This document shows positions 36,255-48,129 of a DNA stretch of 64,000 bases, in pieces (the stretch's first letter is position 1; the number at the start of each line of letters is the position of its first letter). The position numbers and the translations under genes are program-made. Location of the stretch: contig JAQFVV010006221.1 of assembly GCA_028023455.1 (NCBI GenBank), positions 8,787,011 to 8,851,010 on the forward strand, written 5' to 3'. The notes beneath the pieces were generated by a model. The model ran no database searches and was not told the origin of the DNA. It saw nothing but the letters and a program-made list of their open reading frames with translations. This DNA comes from Epiperipatus broadwayi (taxonomy: Eukaryota; Onychophora; Udeonychophora; Euonychophora; Peripatidae).

Positions 36255-38795
36255 TAACGAGTATGCGCTTTACAAATTTAATTATTACAACTTAATAATA
36301 ATTAAACTAATTACATTTTTCTTTATGGTTATGAAAACAGATTTATTCTCCTCCTTACATTATTTTATGAATGAACTATTACTTTTATTAAACAAATGGC
36401 CTATTTCAAAATACTTTTTTTCCTATTTGAATTAATAATTATCATTTCATCACTATCAGAATGTGTTTTACAAATTCTTTTAAACTTAGTAGAATTGTAA
36501 TAATCACTAGCTTTAGGCTTTAAAGTAACTTCAAATTTAATTTGATATTTTTGGGAAAAAAACATGTGTACCTTTACTTAGACTGCTAGATAACATGATT
36601 GAATGAGTTCATACATTTCAGTGAAAGTGGAGGTTTATCAATATGAGATATAGAAATAAAATAATAGCTGCTATATCAAAAATAATGCATAAATATATTA
36701 AAAAATGTATAACTTTGTAATTAATTTAAAATTTTTATATTATTTTATTTTTTACTATTTTTAGGTAATACGTAAATGAAGTAGCCATTGTTGGATATGA
36801 TTGCATTTCTGCAAACACTAGCAAATATATTTAACAATTGTAGTAAAATGTATCATAATGCATAAAATTGTGATAGATTTTAACCATTTGACTGTCACGA
36901 CAAGAATAAACTGAATAAATGCCATTTTTGCAAAATTAAATGATCCACATATATGACCTTCAATTTAAATAGAGTTTGTGATAAAATTAAACTATATAAT
37001 TGCTGCTAAAATTAATTCCAAATCTAATTAAAATATTTAAAAAAGTATTTAAAGAAATACAAAATATATACCTTTCAACATTATGTCAAATAATATATAT
37101 TTTGTTTTCCACAATGTAAATTTAAATCCTTCTTAAAATATATAATCATAAATATAAAATATATATTTTTAATTATTAAATAAAAACAACTTTGAAAATA
37201 ATAAAAATATTCTTAAAAAAAAATTATTTTAGAATTCTTTGGTTTTACAAATAGAATATGAGCAAATGATCATTTTATGCAAATTGAGTTTAGCAATTTG
37301 ATCTCCACATTAAGAAGTATTCTCATCTCTTAATAACTCCTGACACCTAATACAAAAACTAAAATAAAGATTCTATATGAACTATTCAACATAAAACTGC
37401 AAAACAAATATTGATTTTGCAGTCTATCCCATAATATTCTGAAGCATTTGTAACCAACAAAAATTTGACCAGAATTTTCTTACAAAGGGTTAAAAGTGGC
37501 ATATGATAAATAGATTATCTATAGATAAAAATAACCAAATGGTTAATTGTTTAAGTTGTGAGGTTTCAGCTTTAATTCAAGAGCTTTTGAGCTATCATGC
37601 TACACCACTACTAAACCAAAGTACTAACCAGCTGATTGTGTTATAATTAGCTTTCCAAAATAAAATGCAATTAAATAATGATTTTAATAATTTCAAGAGT
37701 ATTATATATATGTGTGCGCACACATACTTTTAATTATTGTTCCTATCTTTTTCTTGCCTTTTAAATATATCTTTAAATTTGAAACTTAATGTGAAAATAA
37801 ATTTAAGGAACGACTAATTACTAATTGGCAATATCGTGTTTATCCCACCCTGTCTTGGGCAGAGAACTTAACATTCAAGCTTCTAATCAGTTACGTTAAA
37901 CATTATCATTTATGATACTGTATACCTGAACAAATTTTTAAAAAATAATTTTCAAAACTAGAAATGAACAGATATCTTTACTAAAACCTCAAGAGAAATA
38001 TAAAACTAGCTCATTACACTTTTATTAATCCAGGAGATGAACTTTAATGAGTGCATACCGCACTGATAATTGATAGGCATCTTTCTCACCCCCTGCTGTC
38101 ATGTTAATTTTTAATCAATTCCAAAAATATCAGCTTTTAAAAGTCATTTTATTATAAACCTAATTTAATGCCAGAAATGAAGCAGATATTTTAATTATCT
38201 TGAAATCACTGAAGTAAAAACAATAAAGCGATTGATCTTGACAGTTTGGATGATTGGGAAATTTTTTTAAAAAAACATTAAACATTGACTGGCATTTATT
38301 CATCTGATTTTTTAAAAAAGATATTTATAAATTTATTCTTTATAAAAAATGTTCACTTATATAAATTTCTCAAGTTTAATACTTTACAATAAAACTAAAC
38401 CTAAATTAAGAGGATGCATGCGGTGGAAAGAAAAAAAAAGTTTTTAATTGAAAATATATCTATAGCATTAATTCACTCTTCTACAAGTGTTAAAAATGAA
38501 TGAAAATCAGTCCCTATCTTGAAAAAGCGTGATTTAATAGAAGATCGAAACTAGGAGCATAGGCATATGGGTGTTTAATGTCTCTATCTCATTTGATGAA
38601 TTGAAAATCATAAATTCATATGAGAGAGAACAGACTGAATTTTTATTCTTTGGATAGTTGCAATAAAATAGGAATTTAAGTCAAGATGTGCAGTGATAAA
38701 AATCAAAACCTATGAGTAGTTATGTTGTTTTTTTTTGTGTTTTTTTTTTAAAAAAAGTCAATTTAATTTTGCAAATTTAAAACAATGAATTTTAT
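36255..38795. other. AT-rich DNA, no gene recognised
   Basis: A frame at 36145-36435 overlaps the palindrome and is not protein-like. 37540-37640 has a vaguely tRNA-like composition but no convincing A/B boxes. Confidence 0.5.
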
Positions 38796-38799
38796 ATAT

Positions 38800-38890
38800 A
38801 TGCCAAATGCTTTGACCGGGAAGGGAACCCGGGCTAGCTGCTTGGAAGGCTGCTTGGAAGGCAGCTATGCTAACCACTAGGTCAGCAACG
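38800..38890 (-). mobile_element. tRNA-derived SINE (family S), copy 4
   Basis: Minus-strand head cgttgctgacctagtggtta, a ctgcc-type anticodon arm and GGGTTCCCTTCCCGG-like B-box region. An 11-bp unit (gctgcttggaa) is duplicated inside. Confidence 0.7.
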
Positions 38891-39229
38891 AAATATTTTT
38901 AAGTTAAAATATTGGTCAATTGTCCAGAATTCAAGAGAAAGGGATAAGTGGTTGTGATCATTTACTTTTCCTAACTGCAAATAAATTTAGGAACATTTAA
39001 TTTTTGACTCATTGCTTTTACAACAGCGTAAAACTATTCAATTATTGTAGATTTTATAAAAGTTAGTTACTAAAACACTATATTTTAAAGTGCTATTTTA
39101 AAACGAATGGCAAAATGTGTCACACAGTAATGTTACCATTAGACATTAAACACAATGGCTTGAATTGGAGTTAGTATTATTCAGATTTAGTTCAACGATT
39201 AAGTTTGAATATTTTCACTTTTAACCATT

Positions 39230-41295
39230 ATTGACCCCATTGTAAGATAGTCTCTTCAAGTTTAATCCAATTACTCGATTTCTAGCTTTTCTATATAACA
39301 TCAACAAATTTGTCTTATTTATCCATGTGATCTCTCCCCTAGGTCTTTTACAATCTCTTAGAATTCAGTTTAAAACTTCAACTGTTCCTCTATTACCATC
39401 TTTTCTTGCAACCTATCCAGCCTAGCTATATATCTTTCTCCTATTTTTTCCAATGATGTTAGTGATACCTGTTTGTTGTCTCGTTTGTGTACTTTGTTTT
39501 TAATCTCTTGTGATTTCTAATATATATATATATATCATTCCATATTTCATTGAATGGTCTGATGTCTTGGTATTGCTATTTTCTTAAGAGTCCAGGTCTC
39601 ATATCTTTAAGTAAGTACTGGTAAAAATTATTAAAGACCTTTATCAAACACATAAACATATAACTTTTAATATTAAGTCATTACTATCCAAAATTATTCT
39701 AAGTTTAATTCTATGTCTAATTTCATCCTTTACATTTCCATTTGTATTAATAATCTGACCAATGTCTTTGTATTTATCACCTTCATCTAATACATGATTA
39801 TCAATCTCCATTGAATATTATTTTAGATTTTTTAACATCTATCTTTAATCCTATTTTCTTACTTTCATCTGATAACTCTTGCAATATTTCTTCAAGAGTG
39901 AAACATTATTTGCAAAACAACTGCAAAATCTAAATGAATAATCTCCATTAACTTTATTTCTTTTAGCTTATTTTATTTCACAAAATACTTCTTATAAAAC
40001 TATTGTAATATGTTTTGGAGATACACAATCATCCCATTGCACATGTTACTCAATGTTGATCCTTTATACCACCATGTAAAATAATCACTGTGTTGCATTT
40101 TGTTAAATATTTTTCAGAATATGACAATATCTTCGTCTATATTTTGATGATCCAATACTTTTATCACATTAGAAATGCTTATAGAATCAAATGCTTTTTT
40201 TCATAATCTACAAATCCAAAACATAATGTTAACTCATTTTCATTGAACCCTTTCTCTCAATATATAAACATGATTCACTGTGCTAAACCACTTTTAAATC
40301 AAGTTTTTTCTTTTGGTTGATAAGAATTCAAAATTTATTGTAGAGGAGTTGTAATTATCTTAGTAAAGATTTTGTATAGAGCTGATAGATGACTTGATTG
40401 GTCTATATCTTCTTTATTACCTGTCTTAAATATCAATATTATTATTGAATTCTTTCAATTATTTGATGTATCTTTATCACTTATTATTTAGACAATTAGT
40501 ATCAACATTATTTTTTTCATTTCTTTACCTTCTTCTTTTAAGATATCAATAATATTTCTGTCTCTTTCTGAACTTTTCCTCTTCTTCATAGATTTAATTG
40601 TATATTTTACCTCACTATTATGGCCAAGCTCATATACTAATAAAGAACTCGTCCACACATTTCATGTCATTTCTATTTTTAATAATATTTCCATCTTTTC
40701 TTCTGGCAGAAATAACTTTCTTTCCAATACCAATATATTGTTTTACACTGTTGAGATTTTTATTTCCTTATATCATTTTCATTCCCAATTCACAAATAAT
40801 ATTTTCTTATATTATTATTAACTCTTTTTGTACCATTTACAAAACTTTAAATATTTAATTCTTTTTAATAGGTTATTTTTATACATTCCCATATCCCTTC
40901 TTTTCTTTATACATTGTCTTATCTCAGTATAGAAAATTTGCTTACATTGCTCCTTTTTTATATATGTTATCTTTGTTGCAGTTTTTAATAGTACAGCAGT
41001 TATTTTTTTATTGATTTCATTCAAATCTGAATCATCTCCAATGCCTTGCAAGTTCTAATTTAAATTCATTGGAGTGTTTTTGAAGATTATAAATATAAGT
41101 TAATATTGACAACTCACTATACGTAATGGTGATCATGTGATGTTTATTGGCTTAAATATTGACTTTATTAATAGTTACCATCTCTATAGTTTGGCATTAA
41201 CACATATCTTATATCTGACTAATTGATGATCACTTCCTGTGCTGAATCTATTAAAAATATTGCAAACTTGAAATCCATGTTATCTGTTAGTAAAC
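39230..41295 (-). pseudogene. RTE-clade LINE copy 3, heavily decayed
   Basis: Minus-strand order: endonuclease end NRFSTGSDHQLVRYKICVN (about 41290-41200) with the catalytic GSDH motif intact (41237-41226); linker NEINKKITAVLLKTATKI and KRIKYLKFCKWYKKS (41051-40818); RT start near 40600-40430; palm GFVDYEKAF and DSISISNVIK around 40215-40150; KKTK/YKY-like region 39860-39700; and a C-terminal tail to about 39235. Many frameshifts and stops. It matches copies 1 and 5 closely enough to be one family. A 44-bp family B piece is inserted at 41111-41154. Confidence 0.8.
41111..41154 (+). mobile_element. 44-bp 5'-truncated family B insertion with 9-bp target duplication
   Basis: The insert contains taatggtgatcatgtgatgt, the conserved 3' end of family B, and is flanked by aatattgac at 41102-41110 and 41155-41163. 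RTE copy 5 reads through this site without the insert. The truncation plus duplication is the signature of target-primed retrotransposition. Confidence 0.75.
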
Positions 41296-41305
41296 ATATA
41301 TAGAT

Positions 41306-41322
41306 GTGTGTGTGTGTGTGTT
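41306..41322. repeat. (TG)n microsatellite
   Basis: Uninterrupted tg repeat of about 8 units. Confidence 0.9.
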
Positions 41323-41589
41323 TGAATAACATGATGAATGAGATATATCTTTTTTTTTTAATTTTAGGAAGGCATTAACAAAGATAGATATTAATAGAAT
41401 ATTACAACATAAAAGTATTCAAATGTTTTCCCATGAAGATTTGGCATAAATCTTCCTTTCCATAAAGAGCAAAAAAACTATTTTAAGTTATCACTATAAT
41501 AATATAATACAAAGCAATATTATGAATACTAAAATAGAACTTATTACGGGTTTTTTTAAATGTTATAAAAATAGAATAATCTCCAGGAA

Positions 41590-42000
41590 AATCAAAATAT
41601 ATATTTATGAATCTTTGATATAGCTAATACTAATATATGCAAGTGAGATTTGGACAATATCTAAAAGAATAAGCAGAAATTAAGATATTTAAAACAACAG
41701 TATGCAGAATTTTAAATATGGTGAAAAATCACACTAAATGAAGTAGAAAAATCGTTAAAAACATGCACATTTGATTAATAGAAGGAACTTGGTATTGTGG
41801 CCAGGATTAAAGCTAAAAAAAATTAAATGGATTGATCATGTTATGAGATTATCAAAAGAATCCTCTGGGAAGATCAGTAGTATATCCAAAATTATGATTT
41901 TGTGAAGATATAGAGAAAGATTACAAGGTCATGGAAATGCACAACTAGAGAAATAGATGTATGAACGAAAAGATATAGTTAAACAATATGCAGTTAACAG
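41590..42000 (+). pseudogene. RTE-like LINE C-terminal fragment, copy 4
   Basis: The plus strand has ASEIWTISKRISR (about 41638-41680), matching the Y-x-SE-x-WT block after the RT. Then KKIKWIDHVMRLSKE (about 41812-41860) matches the W-x-GHV-x-R block, and a decayed R-GRP-like tail follows. Stops and frameshifts are present. Confidence 0.65.
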
Positions 42001-42004
42001 ATTA

Positions 42005-42062
42005 TTAATTAATAGTAGTAGTTGTAGTAGGAGTAGTAGTTGTCCTAGTAATAATAATGCTT
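42005..42062. repeat. Imperfect (TAG/TAA)n microsatellite
   Basis: tagtagtagttgtagtagga and following imperfect units at the 3' end of LINE copy 4, possibly its tail. Confidence 0.7.
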
Positions 42063-42519
42063 TTAGATTCATTCGTTATTATTATATGAATATATGCATA
42101 GAAATATTTGTCTTTTTTTTATAAATTTAAATAATGCATCAAATAATTGAATGATAATATTTTCTAATTACATTTTCTTTACTAATTGGGAATGCAAATT
42201 AAAAAAAAAAAAAAAATTTCATTTTAATTCACATGTAAAATATTAATTTAAAATCTGAAAGGAAAAATGATTTCTATTAAGTAAATTGTAAGTACAAAAA
42301 AAAAAAAACTGATTTGTAGATTTCCAGGTATGTTTAAAACTTGTTTCTCTGCATGATTAATCTTTCAAAAGATCATGGATATTATTATTAAATGTTATTT
42401 TTGGGACCAAAAAAAAAGGCTTACCGTGGATCAGAATTCAAAAAACTTTAAAATTTAAGAACGTTTTTTTTTTTTTGCTAGTTAAATAATGTTGCATTTT
42501 ACCCTCCAAAGAATCTTTT

Positions 42520-42595
42520 TTTTTTTTTCATGTGTCAAATGCGTTGATCGGGAAGCAAGGAAGCTATGCTAACCACTAGGCCACCAACGCTTGAC
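42520..42595 (-). mobile_element. tRNA-derived SINE (family S), copy 5, internally deleted, 10-bp target duplication
   Basis: Minus strand: caagcgttggtggcctagtg head, then a jump to cttcccgatcaacgcatttg and gacacatg with an A tail. About 30 bp of the tRNA-like middle is missing. agaatctttt is repeated exactly at 42510-42519 and 42596-42605. Confidence 0.85.
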
Positions 42596-42605
42596 AGAAT
42601 CTTTT

Positions 42606-43970
42606 ATTAAAGATCATTACAATAGTATTTAAAAAATAAAAAAAAGAAAATGCTAAAAAAAAAAAATCGTGATTTCATTGAAATATTTAATCATGACTTA
42701 AATTATTAATAATTAATGAAACACTGTCCAAATTATGATCCAGCGCCATATGCAAGCATAAATAATCAATGTTTAACAAATGGTAATGAAATTTATTCCT
42801 ACTTTGTGACTTTTATCTTAATGAAAATTTAGAATATTAATCCATTTAGCATCCACTTTTAATACCTTTTTGATTATCAAGATAGTAGGCTGAAATTTAA
42901 AAACTCCAAAGTTGGTAAGCCAATTTACTTATATATATATCTGAATCTAAGTAAGTAATTATATATTTTAATAACTTCATTTCTAATTTAATTGCTAACA
43001 TTCTTTTTTTTTTGCCTAGGAGTATTGATTTTTTCAACTTACTACAAGTTTTATCAAGAAAAATTTGAACTAAATTAATTACCATTTTGGCAATTATTGA
43101 TTATTTACGCTTACAATAGATGGCGTTGTTGTCTATTGTAGTAAGTTGAAAGAATTTAAATGATGTGTTGGTATCAATCTTAACCAATGAAAAAATATGC
43201 CTATAATGAGAATAGAACTGAAGTTACTAAAATATCTAGAGACTGATCTAATGTCAGATGTATATTACAGCTTAGGATTTTTAAATTTCAGGTTATTAAC
43301 TTGATAATAAAAAGAGAATATGCTAGATGATAAGTGCATTGGTTTCAGTCTTAAATTCCAAGTCTTCACTAATAAAAGCAAAAGCCAGAAAAAAAATTAG
43401 TGAAAATGGATTAATTGAACTAATAACTAGTAATTAATGGTTATTCAAGTTTACAACAGGTGGCACCAGAGTAAAATATAAAACATGTTCTTATTTTTTT
43501 ACATAATTTTTAATTAATTATAGTTTTCACTGTGAATACTTTAATCAACAAAATACCTCCTTATGCTATCATTACAAAAAAAAAAAAAATTCTTAATAAT
43601 AATATGCTCTTGAGATAATTTAATTAAAATGATAAAAATTTATGACTAATTAATCTCTAATCAATGAAAATAGGAAACATTTTAAAATTATTTTTTAAAA
43701 ATGCAATGAATACATGAAATAGAAACAACTCTACACATAGACATGAAAAATGATCAACTTAAAAATATGGACTTTTATTATTTTACTTGAATTTCCTATG
43801 ATTTCTATGGATAGTATATGTTTTGTGTTTAATTACTGAGTATGTCCTTATTTTCTCATGCAACAATTTAATTTACAATTTCTAAATTTCAGTTTAGCAG
43901 TTAATAATCAACAGTTTTTATCTAAATTTGTACATTAGAAAGTTTTCTTACCTTATTACAAAATACATCT
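42606..43970. other. AT-rich DNA with a small inverted motif
   Basis: No gene recognised. tcaacttactacaa (43033-43046) recurs in inverse near 43138-43151 around a ggcgttgttg patch. Confidence 0.4.
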
Positions 43971-43974
43971 ATAA

Positions 43975-44347
43975 TGGGGATTGTCATTTCCTCAACAAGC
44001 TTTGTGTTAAATGCTTAGCCAGAGAAAGCATTTAAAATATCTCTGTCAGGAACCCTCCCCAAACCCTTGACCATGGTTTCGTGCTTTGGCACTCCTCAGA
44101 GAGGTGTCAGGGTAGGTTCAGACACTAGATCTAAAAATAGCAACCTACCCTGACACCTCTCTGAGGAGTGACAAAGCATGAAACCATGGTCAGGGGTTTG
44201 GAGTGGGGTTCCTGACAGAGATATTTTAAATGCTTTCTCTGGCTAAGCATTTATCACAAAGCTTGTTGAGGAAATGGCAATCCTCACTGTTTATAACTTA
44301 CAAGCTTAAGAGAATAGGGTCATATGATCTATGACTCTTATTTTGAC
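43975..44347. repeat. Family C foldback, copy C2
   Basis: Arms include catttcctcaacaagcttt, aatgcttagccagaga, aaaatatctctgtcaggaac, and ccatggttt with ctcctcagagaggtgtcagg. It shares arms and the tail atatgatctatgactctta with C1 but has a longer centre (caacctaccctgacacctct inverted). Non-coding. Confidence 0.82.
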
Positions 44348-44479
44348 ATCTCTAATGGGTTTTGTATTTTTATATTTGATGTTACAAATTTAGTTTTAAA
44401 AAATGACATTTATATTTTTATATAAATTTGTTTTTTTTTTTAAATGGTGAAAATTAATCATGATATGAAACAACATTTG

Positions 44480-44700
44480 TAGGTACTTATGTATTAGACC
44501 TGCTGCCTAGGTTTATGATAACAGAATGCCATACCTTTTTCCAGTAGTGGAGGGGGGTGTTTGCAATGGCAGAAAACCACAATTGTGATTTTTTAATACA
44601 GCATTCTCCATCACCCCCCCCCCCTTTGGCAAAAGTATGGCATTCTGCCATCGCAAACATGAGTAGCAGGTCTTATACATAAGTACCCATTTGTATATGT
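44480..44700. repeat. Family E foldback, copy E1
   Basis: Ends gtacttatgtattagacctg and caggtcttatacataagtac are inverted. Inner parts include cagaatgccatac / gtatggcattctg and a poly-C run. Copy E2 is at 54815-55118. Confidence 0.82.
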
Positions 44701-44704
44701 GTAC

Positions 44705-45915
44705 ATGTCTGTGTGTATGAAATAAATGATGCAAAATGATTTATAGTTACATAAAATGTATTACTCAGATAAAATATTAAGAAATCCATTCATGTTATGA
44801 TTTCCACAGCTAATAGGTGCTTCTATTAAACATTTTACAATATGTTTATCATATAGGTAAAAGATACGAACAACATATTAAGAGCAAAGCTTTACTAGTG
44901 TAGACAATTATGAAGTGTTGAACATACTTTGGATTGGATTCAGTCTTGGAGATAAAGCATTTAATAACTTTATCAATAATCTACTGTTTATTTTTAATAA
45001 AATCTTTGCTTAAAGGTGATTCAATTTGTTTTTTCAGCATCCCATTGCAAAAATAACTAGTTTAATGTGATTTTTTTAATAATATTAGAATCCCATATAA
45101 GTTCTCAGCGAAAAATCAAGCATTTCTGATTTAATTCTTAATTGAAAATAGTAGTAAAAAAAATTGATAATTGTATAAAATTGTTGAACTCTTGATTATT
45201 ACTCTGGAGCTCAAATGTCACCATCTGAGTATCTGATTATATGGCAAATAAATAATTTATCTACATATAGATTATAGTTTCCTCATTGTAAAAATAATAA
45301 AAGCAATTAAAATAAAAGTATATAATTATATAATCAAATATGATTTTAATAGCTGAATATTATTAGTATTTATATTTGAATTCTGTGGAAAGTATTAACA
45401 AGTTTTATGTTCTCTATTATCAAATCATCAAATGTTATCATACTGCATATTATTCAATGTTATATACTACATATATGATACAGTGAAATTTTAGATGAAT
45501 TATACAAATTTGAATACTGTAATATAAAAAAGTATTAAAGTTTAAGTGCTCAAAATCTGAAAATATAAATTAATAAAAATTATCCTTACATTTACTGTAA
45601 TTTAAAATTTTTTTCATAATCCAAGCTAGTATAGTTTTAAGTAGAAATGTGAGTAATAAAAATACCCCTTTAAAAGAGTTTTGGAGTAGACGTCAAATGT
45701 GAAACATATAATAAAAAGGGTAAAATATCTGTGATATGCTATGCTACTAATTTAGAGCATTACATTACAAAATATTAAAGATAAAAGCAAACAGTATTAA
45801 AATATATTTCGAATATTAAGACTTTGTATAATGAATATCAGTAATTGAAAGACTATTATAATAAAAAATGAATTTCTCATTAATGGGTATATCATAAAAA
45901 TTTCTATAAGAAAAT
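44705..45915. other. AT-rich DNA, no gene recognised
   Basis: No supported feature. Confidence 0.5.
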
Positions 45916-45919
45916 AATG

Positions 45920-46185
45920 AACCACTAAACATCACATGATCACCATCTCATGCTATCACATAACTGTTAGTAAACAGGCAAAAACTCTCCATATAGTAGT
46001 GCCACCTTGTGCTAACCAGAGCAATCAATGGATGCCAGAAGGCCACAAGCCAGAAACTAGTCTGGGGATATTGGATGAGCAGGCACTAGATAGGATTTTA
46101 TGCACAAGCCTTCTGGCATTTATTGATTGCTCTGGTTAGCACAAGATGGCACTACTATAGGAGAGTTTTTGCCTGTTTAAGAAAA
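45920..46185. repeat. Family B foldback, short form (B5)
   Basis: Arms include atggatgccagaaggc and gccttctggcatttattg, and catatagtagtgccacctt and ggcactactatagga. The right half keeps the 3' part of the ribozyme motif (ggccacaagccagaaactag, 46041-46060, then tctggggata) but lacks CTGATGA, so it is a truncated motif. Confidence 0.78.
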
Positions 46186-46189
46186 TAAT

Positions 46190-46925
46190 GAATTATGGGG
46201 CTTTCAGAAATATACCCTTTACAATAAATGAGATTCTGTAATCAAGTTAAAGCAAAACCAGATAAATAGTAAATCTTTAACTGCTTCTACTTTAATAACC
46301 ATATTTTCATTGAGACTTTTTCTATAGATGGGATCATATTTCTGGAAATGTAGACTTAACAGAAAAACAAATTTAAAAAATCATGGAAATTATTAAAATG
46401 ATTTATAATAATCATAAACTTTATTTTACTTCAGATAATCTTTGCTAACTGCACTATTTAAATTACAGTTCCTCTATTAATATATATTTCATTTCTAAAC
46501 TTTTTTTTACATTTTAATTAAAAATGGTGGAAATGAGAGATAAAATTTAAAAAAAATAATACTGAAAGTTTTTCACAAAGGCAAAATAACGGAACTGAAC
46601 AACAAAATAATTAATTCATTATTGACAAAATTTTATAAATAATTGTGATTTGTATCAAAAAATGAACAATCGAATTTCTATCAATGTTAATGCTCAGTTA
46701 ACATTTAAATTCTTACATAAATCTGTCATAAATAATGACATACACACACAAGAACTGTAAAAAGTATTGTAATCATATTGTTCAAACAATTTAGCATTAC
46801 AATCAAAAATAAAGGGATGTGTTGTTTGTTTCACTCATTAGTAGAAAAGTAAATTTACTATTTTATTATACCATTTAAAAGTCAACTAATAGTAAAAGAA
46901 AGAAGGGGGGTATCTTATTTTCATT
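46190..46925. other. AT-rich spacer
   Basis: No supported feature. Confidence 0.45.
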
Positions 46926-46938
46926 GACTAGTGGCGAG

Positions 46939-47677
46939 AAGATAGAAGAGTGGAGGAAAGCACTGGAGGAAGGAGGAATGAGAATTAGCAGAAATAAAAC
47001 TGAAGTGCTCTTCTGTGGTAATGGTGGAGGAAGCATTTTGTTAGGGGGAAAGAAGTTGCCTGAGGCTGAAAATTTTAAATATCTCGGGGCCTGGATGAAT
47101 AAAGATGGATCACTGGATGGAGAAGTTGTTGGGAGAACTCAAGCTGGTTGGAATAATTGGAGAAGGGTCTCTGGGATACTCTGCGATAGGAGAATAGGTG
47201 CAAGATTGAAAGGAAAAGTATATAAAACTGTGGTGCGTCCGGCACTGATGTATGGTGCAGAAACATGGCCGATCACTAAGAAAATAGAAGACAAGCAATG
47301 TGTAACAGAAATGAGAATGCTTAGGTTTGCCTCGGGCCTCACTAGAAAGGACAAAGTGAAAAATGAAGTAATTCGAGAAAATATGAGAGTGAGAATGATC
47401 AGTGAAAAAATGAAAGAATCAAGGTTGAGGGGGGTTGGTCATGTTAAGAGAAGAGAAGAAAATTACATTGGAAGGAAGATTTTGGAGATGGAACCACCGG
47501 GGAAAAGATCCAGGGGTAGACCTAAGATCAGATGGATTGATCGAGTGAGAAAGGACTTGCAGGAGATGTCACTTAGGGAGGAAATGACTTTAGATCGAGT
47601 AGCCTGGAGAAGATTGATCCGCACCAGTGACCCCACTTGATGTGGGATTAATCAAGCTGTGGAAGAAGAAGAAGAGG
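46939..47677 (+). mobile_element. 5'-truncated LINE insertion, RT C-terminal frame still open
   Basis: A single open frame from the 5' junction to a stop at 47638-47640 (about 234 codons), GC-richer than its surroundings. It reads from the end of the RT palm: EWRKALEEGGMRISRNKTEV, NFKYLGAWMNKDGSL, KVYKTVVRPALMYGAETW, a GVGHVKRREENYIGRKILEM block, and GKRSRGRPKIRWIDRVRKDL near the end. These are conserved post-RT blocks of RTE-like non-LTR retrotransposons. The catalytic RT and endonuclease are absent. It ends in a gaa repeat. agtggcgag is repeated at 46930-46938 and 47678-47686, a 9-bp target duplication. The open frame suggests a young insertion. It is a different family from the decayed RTE copies 1-5. 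Confidence 0.88.
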
Positions 47678-47826
47678 AGTGGCGAGCTACTTTTATTTCA
47701 ATTGTGACTGTCACTAATTTTAGGGTACTGGGTGTTACAATGATGCTGTTATTGTTCCAGTTTTACTTTATTATTTTAATACATTGTACAGGCTTAAACC
47801 TGCATTTTTATATATGTAATATATGC

Positions 47827-47898
47827 GGGGTTCGAACTCAGACTTTCACACGACTCACCACTCTCAGTGCCATCTCATATTGCTGAACCACCTGATCA
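47827..47898 (-). promoter_or_regulatory. Putative Pol III internal promoter (A box, B box) of A6
   Basis: TGATCAGGTGG at 47898-47888 fits the A-box pattern TRGYNNARNNGG loosely. GAGTTCGAACCCC at 47839-47827 fits the B-box pattern GGTTCGANNCC well. The spacing is within the range seen in tRNA-derived SINEs. Confidence 0.6.
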
Positions 47899-47919
47899 CA
47901 CACATGTTGAAAAGATAAA

Positions 47920-47976
47920 TAATCACCAATACACGTATTTCATGCTAAACCAGCAATCATCAGTTGGTCTAAATTA
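47920..47976 (-). ncRNA. Hammerhead-ribozyme-like motif HHR-A6
   Basis: Minus strand: TAATT, bulge, ACCAA, CTGATGA, TGCT/AGCA stem II, GAAA, TACGTGTA ending in the triplet GTA, TTGGT, GATTA. Stem I is intact apart from one G-T wobble. The GUA triplet is a permitted NUH. The T-T mismatch at 10.1/11.1 is shared with A2, A5 and A7. Confidence 0.8.
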
Positions 47977-48129
47977 CTATCCTCACGCATATATACAATC
48001 AGTACTCAGCTTTATATTAAGATAGCCAATCTTTATACTTTAATGGACAGGCTTCAAACTATTCCAACTCACAACTCATTTCCAAATTCAAAAAAAGCCG
48101 ACAATATCCTGATTCCAAATGTGCTTCAG

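Larger units (their letters stand above)
47820..48125 (-). repeat. Family A copy A6, single orientation
   Basis: Minus-strand order: 5' part (48120-47990), ribozyme motif (47976-47920), A-box-like TGATCAGGTGGTTCAG (47898-47883), B-box-like GAGTTCGAACCCC (47839-47827). It is the clearest example of the ribozyme-plus-tRNA-like architecture, with about 22 nt between the motif and the A box. Confidence 0.82.

Noticed and set aside
36145-36435. 96-codon open frame
   Set aside because: It starts inside palindrome F and continues through AT-rich DNA with no protein resemblance.
47075-47354. Overlapping minus-strand open frames
   Set aside because: Antisense shadows of the open LINE frame on the plus strand.
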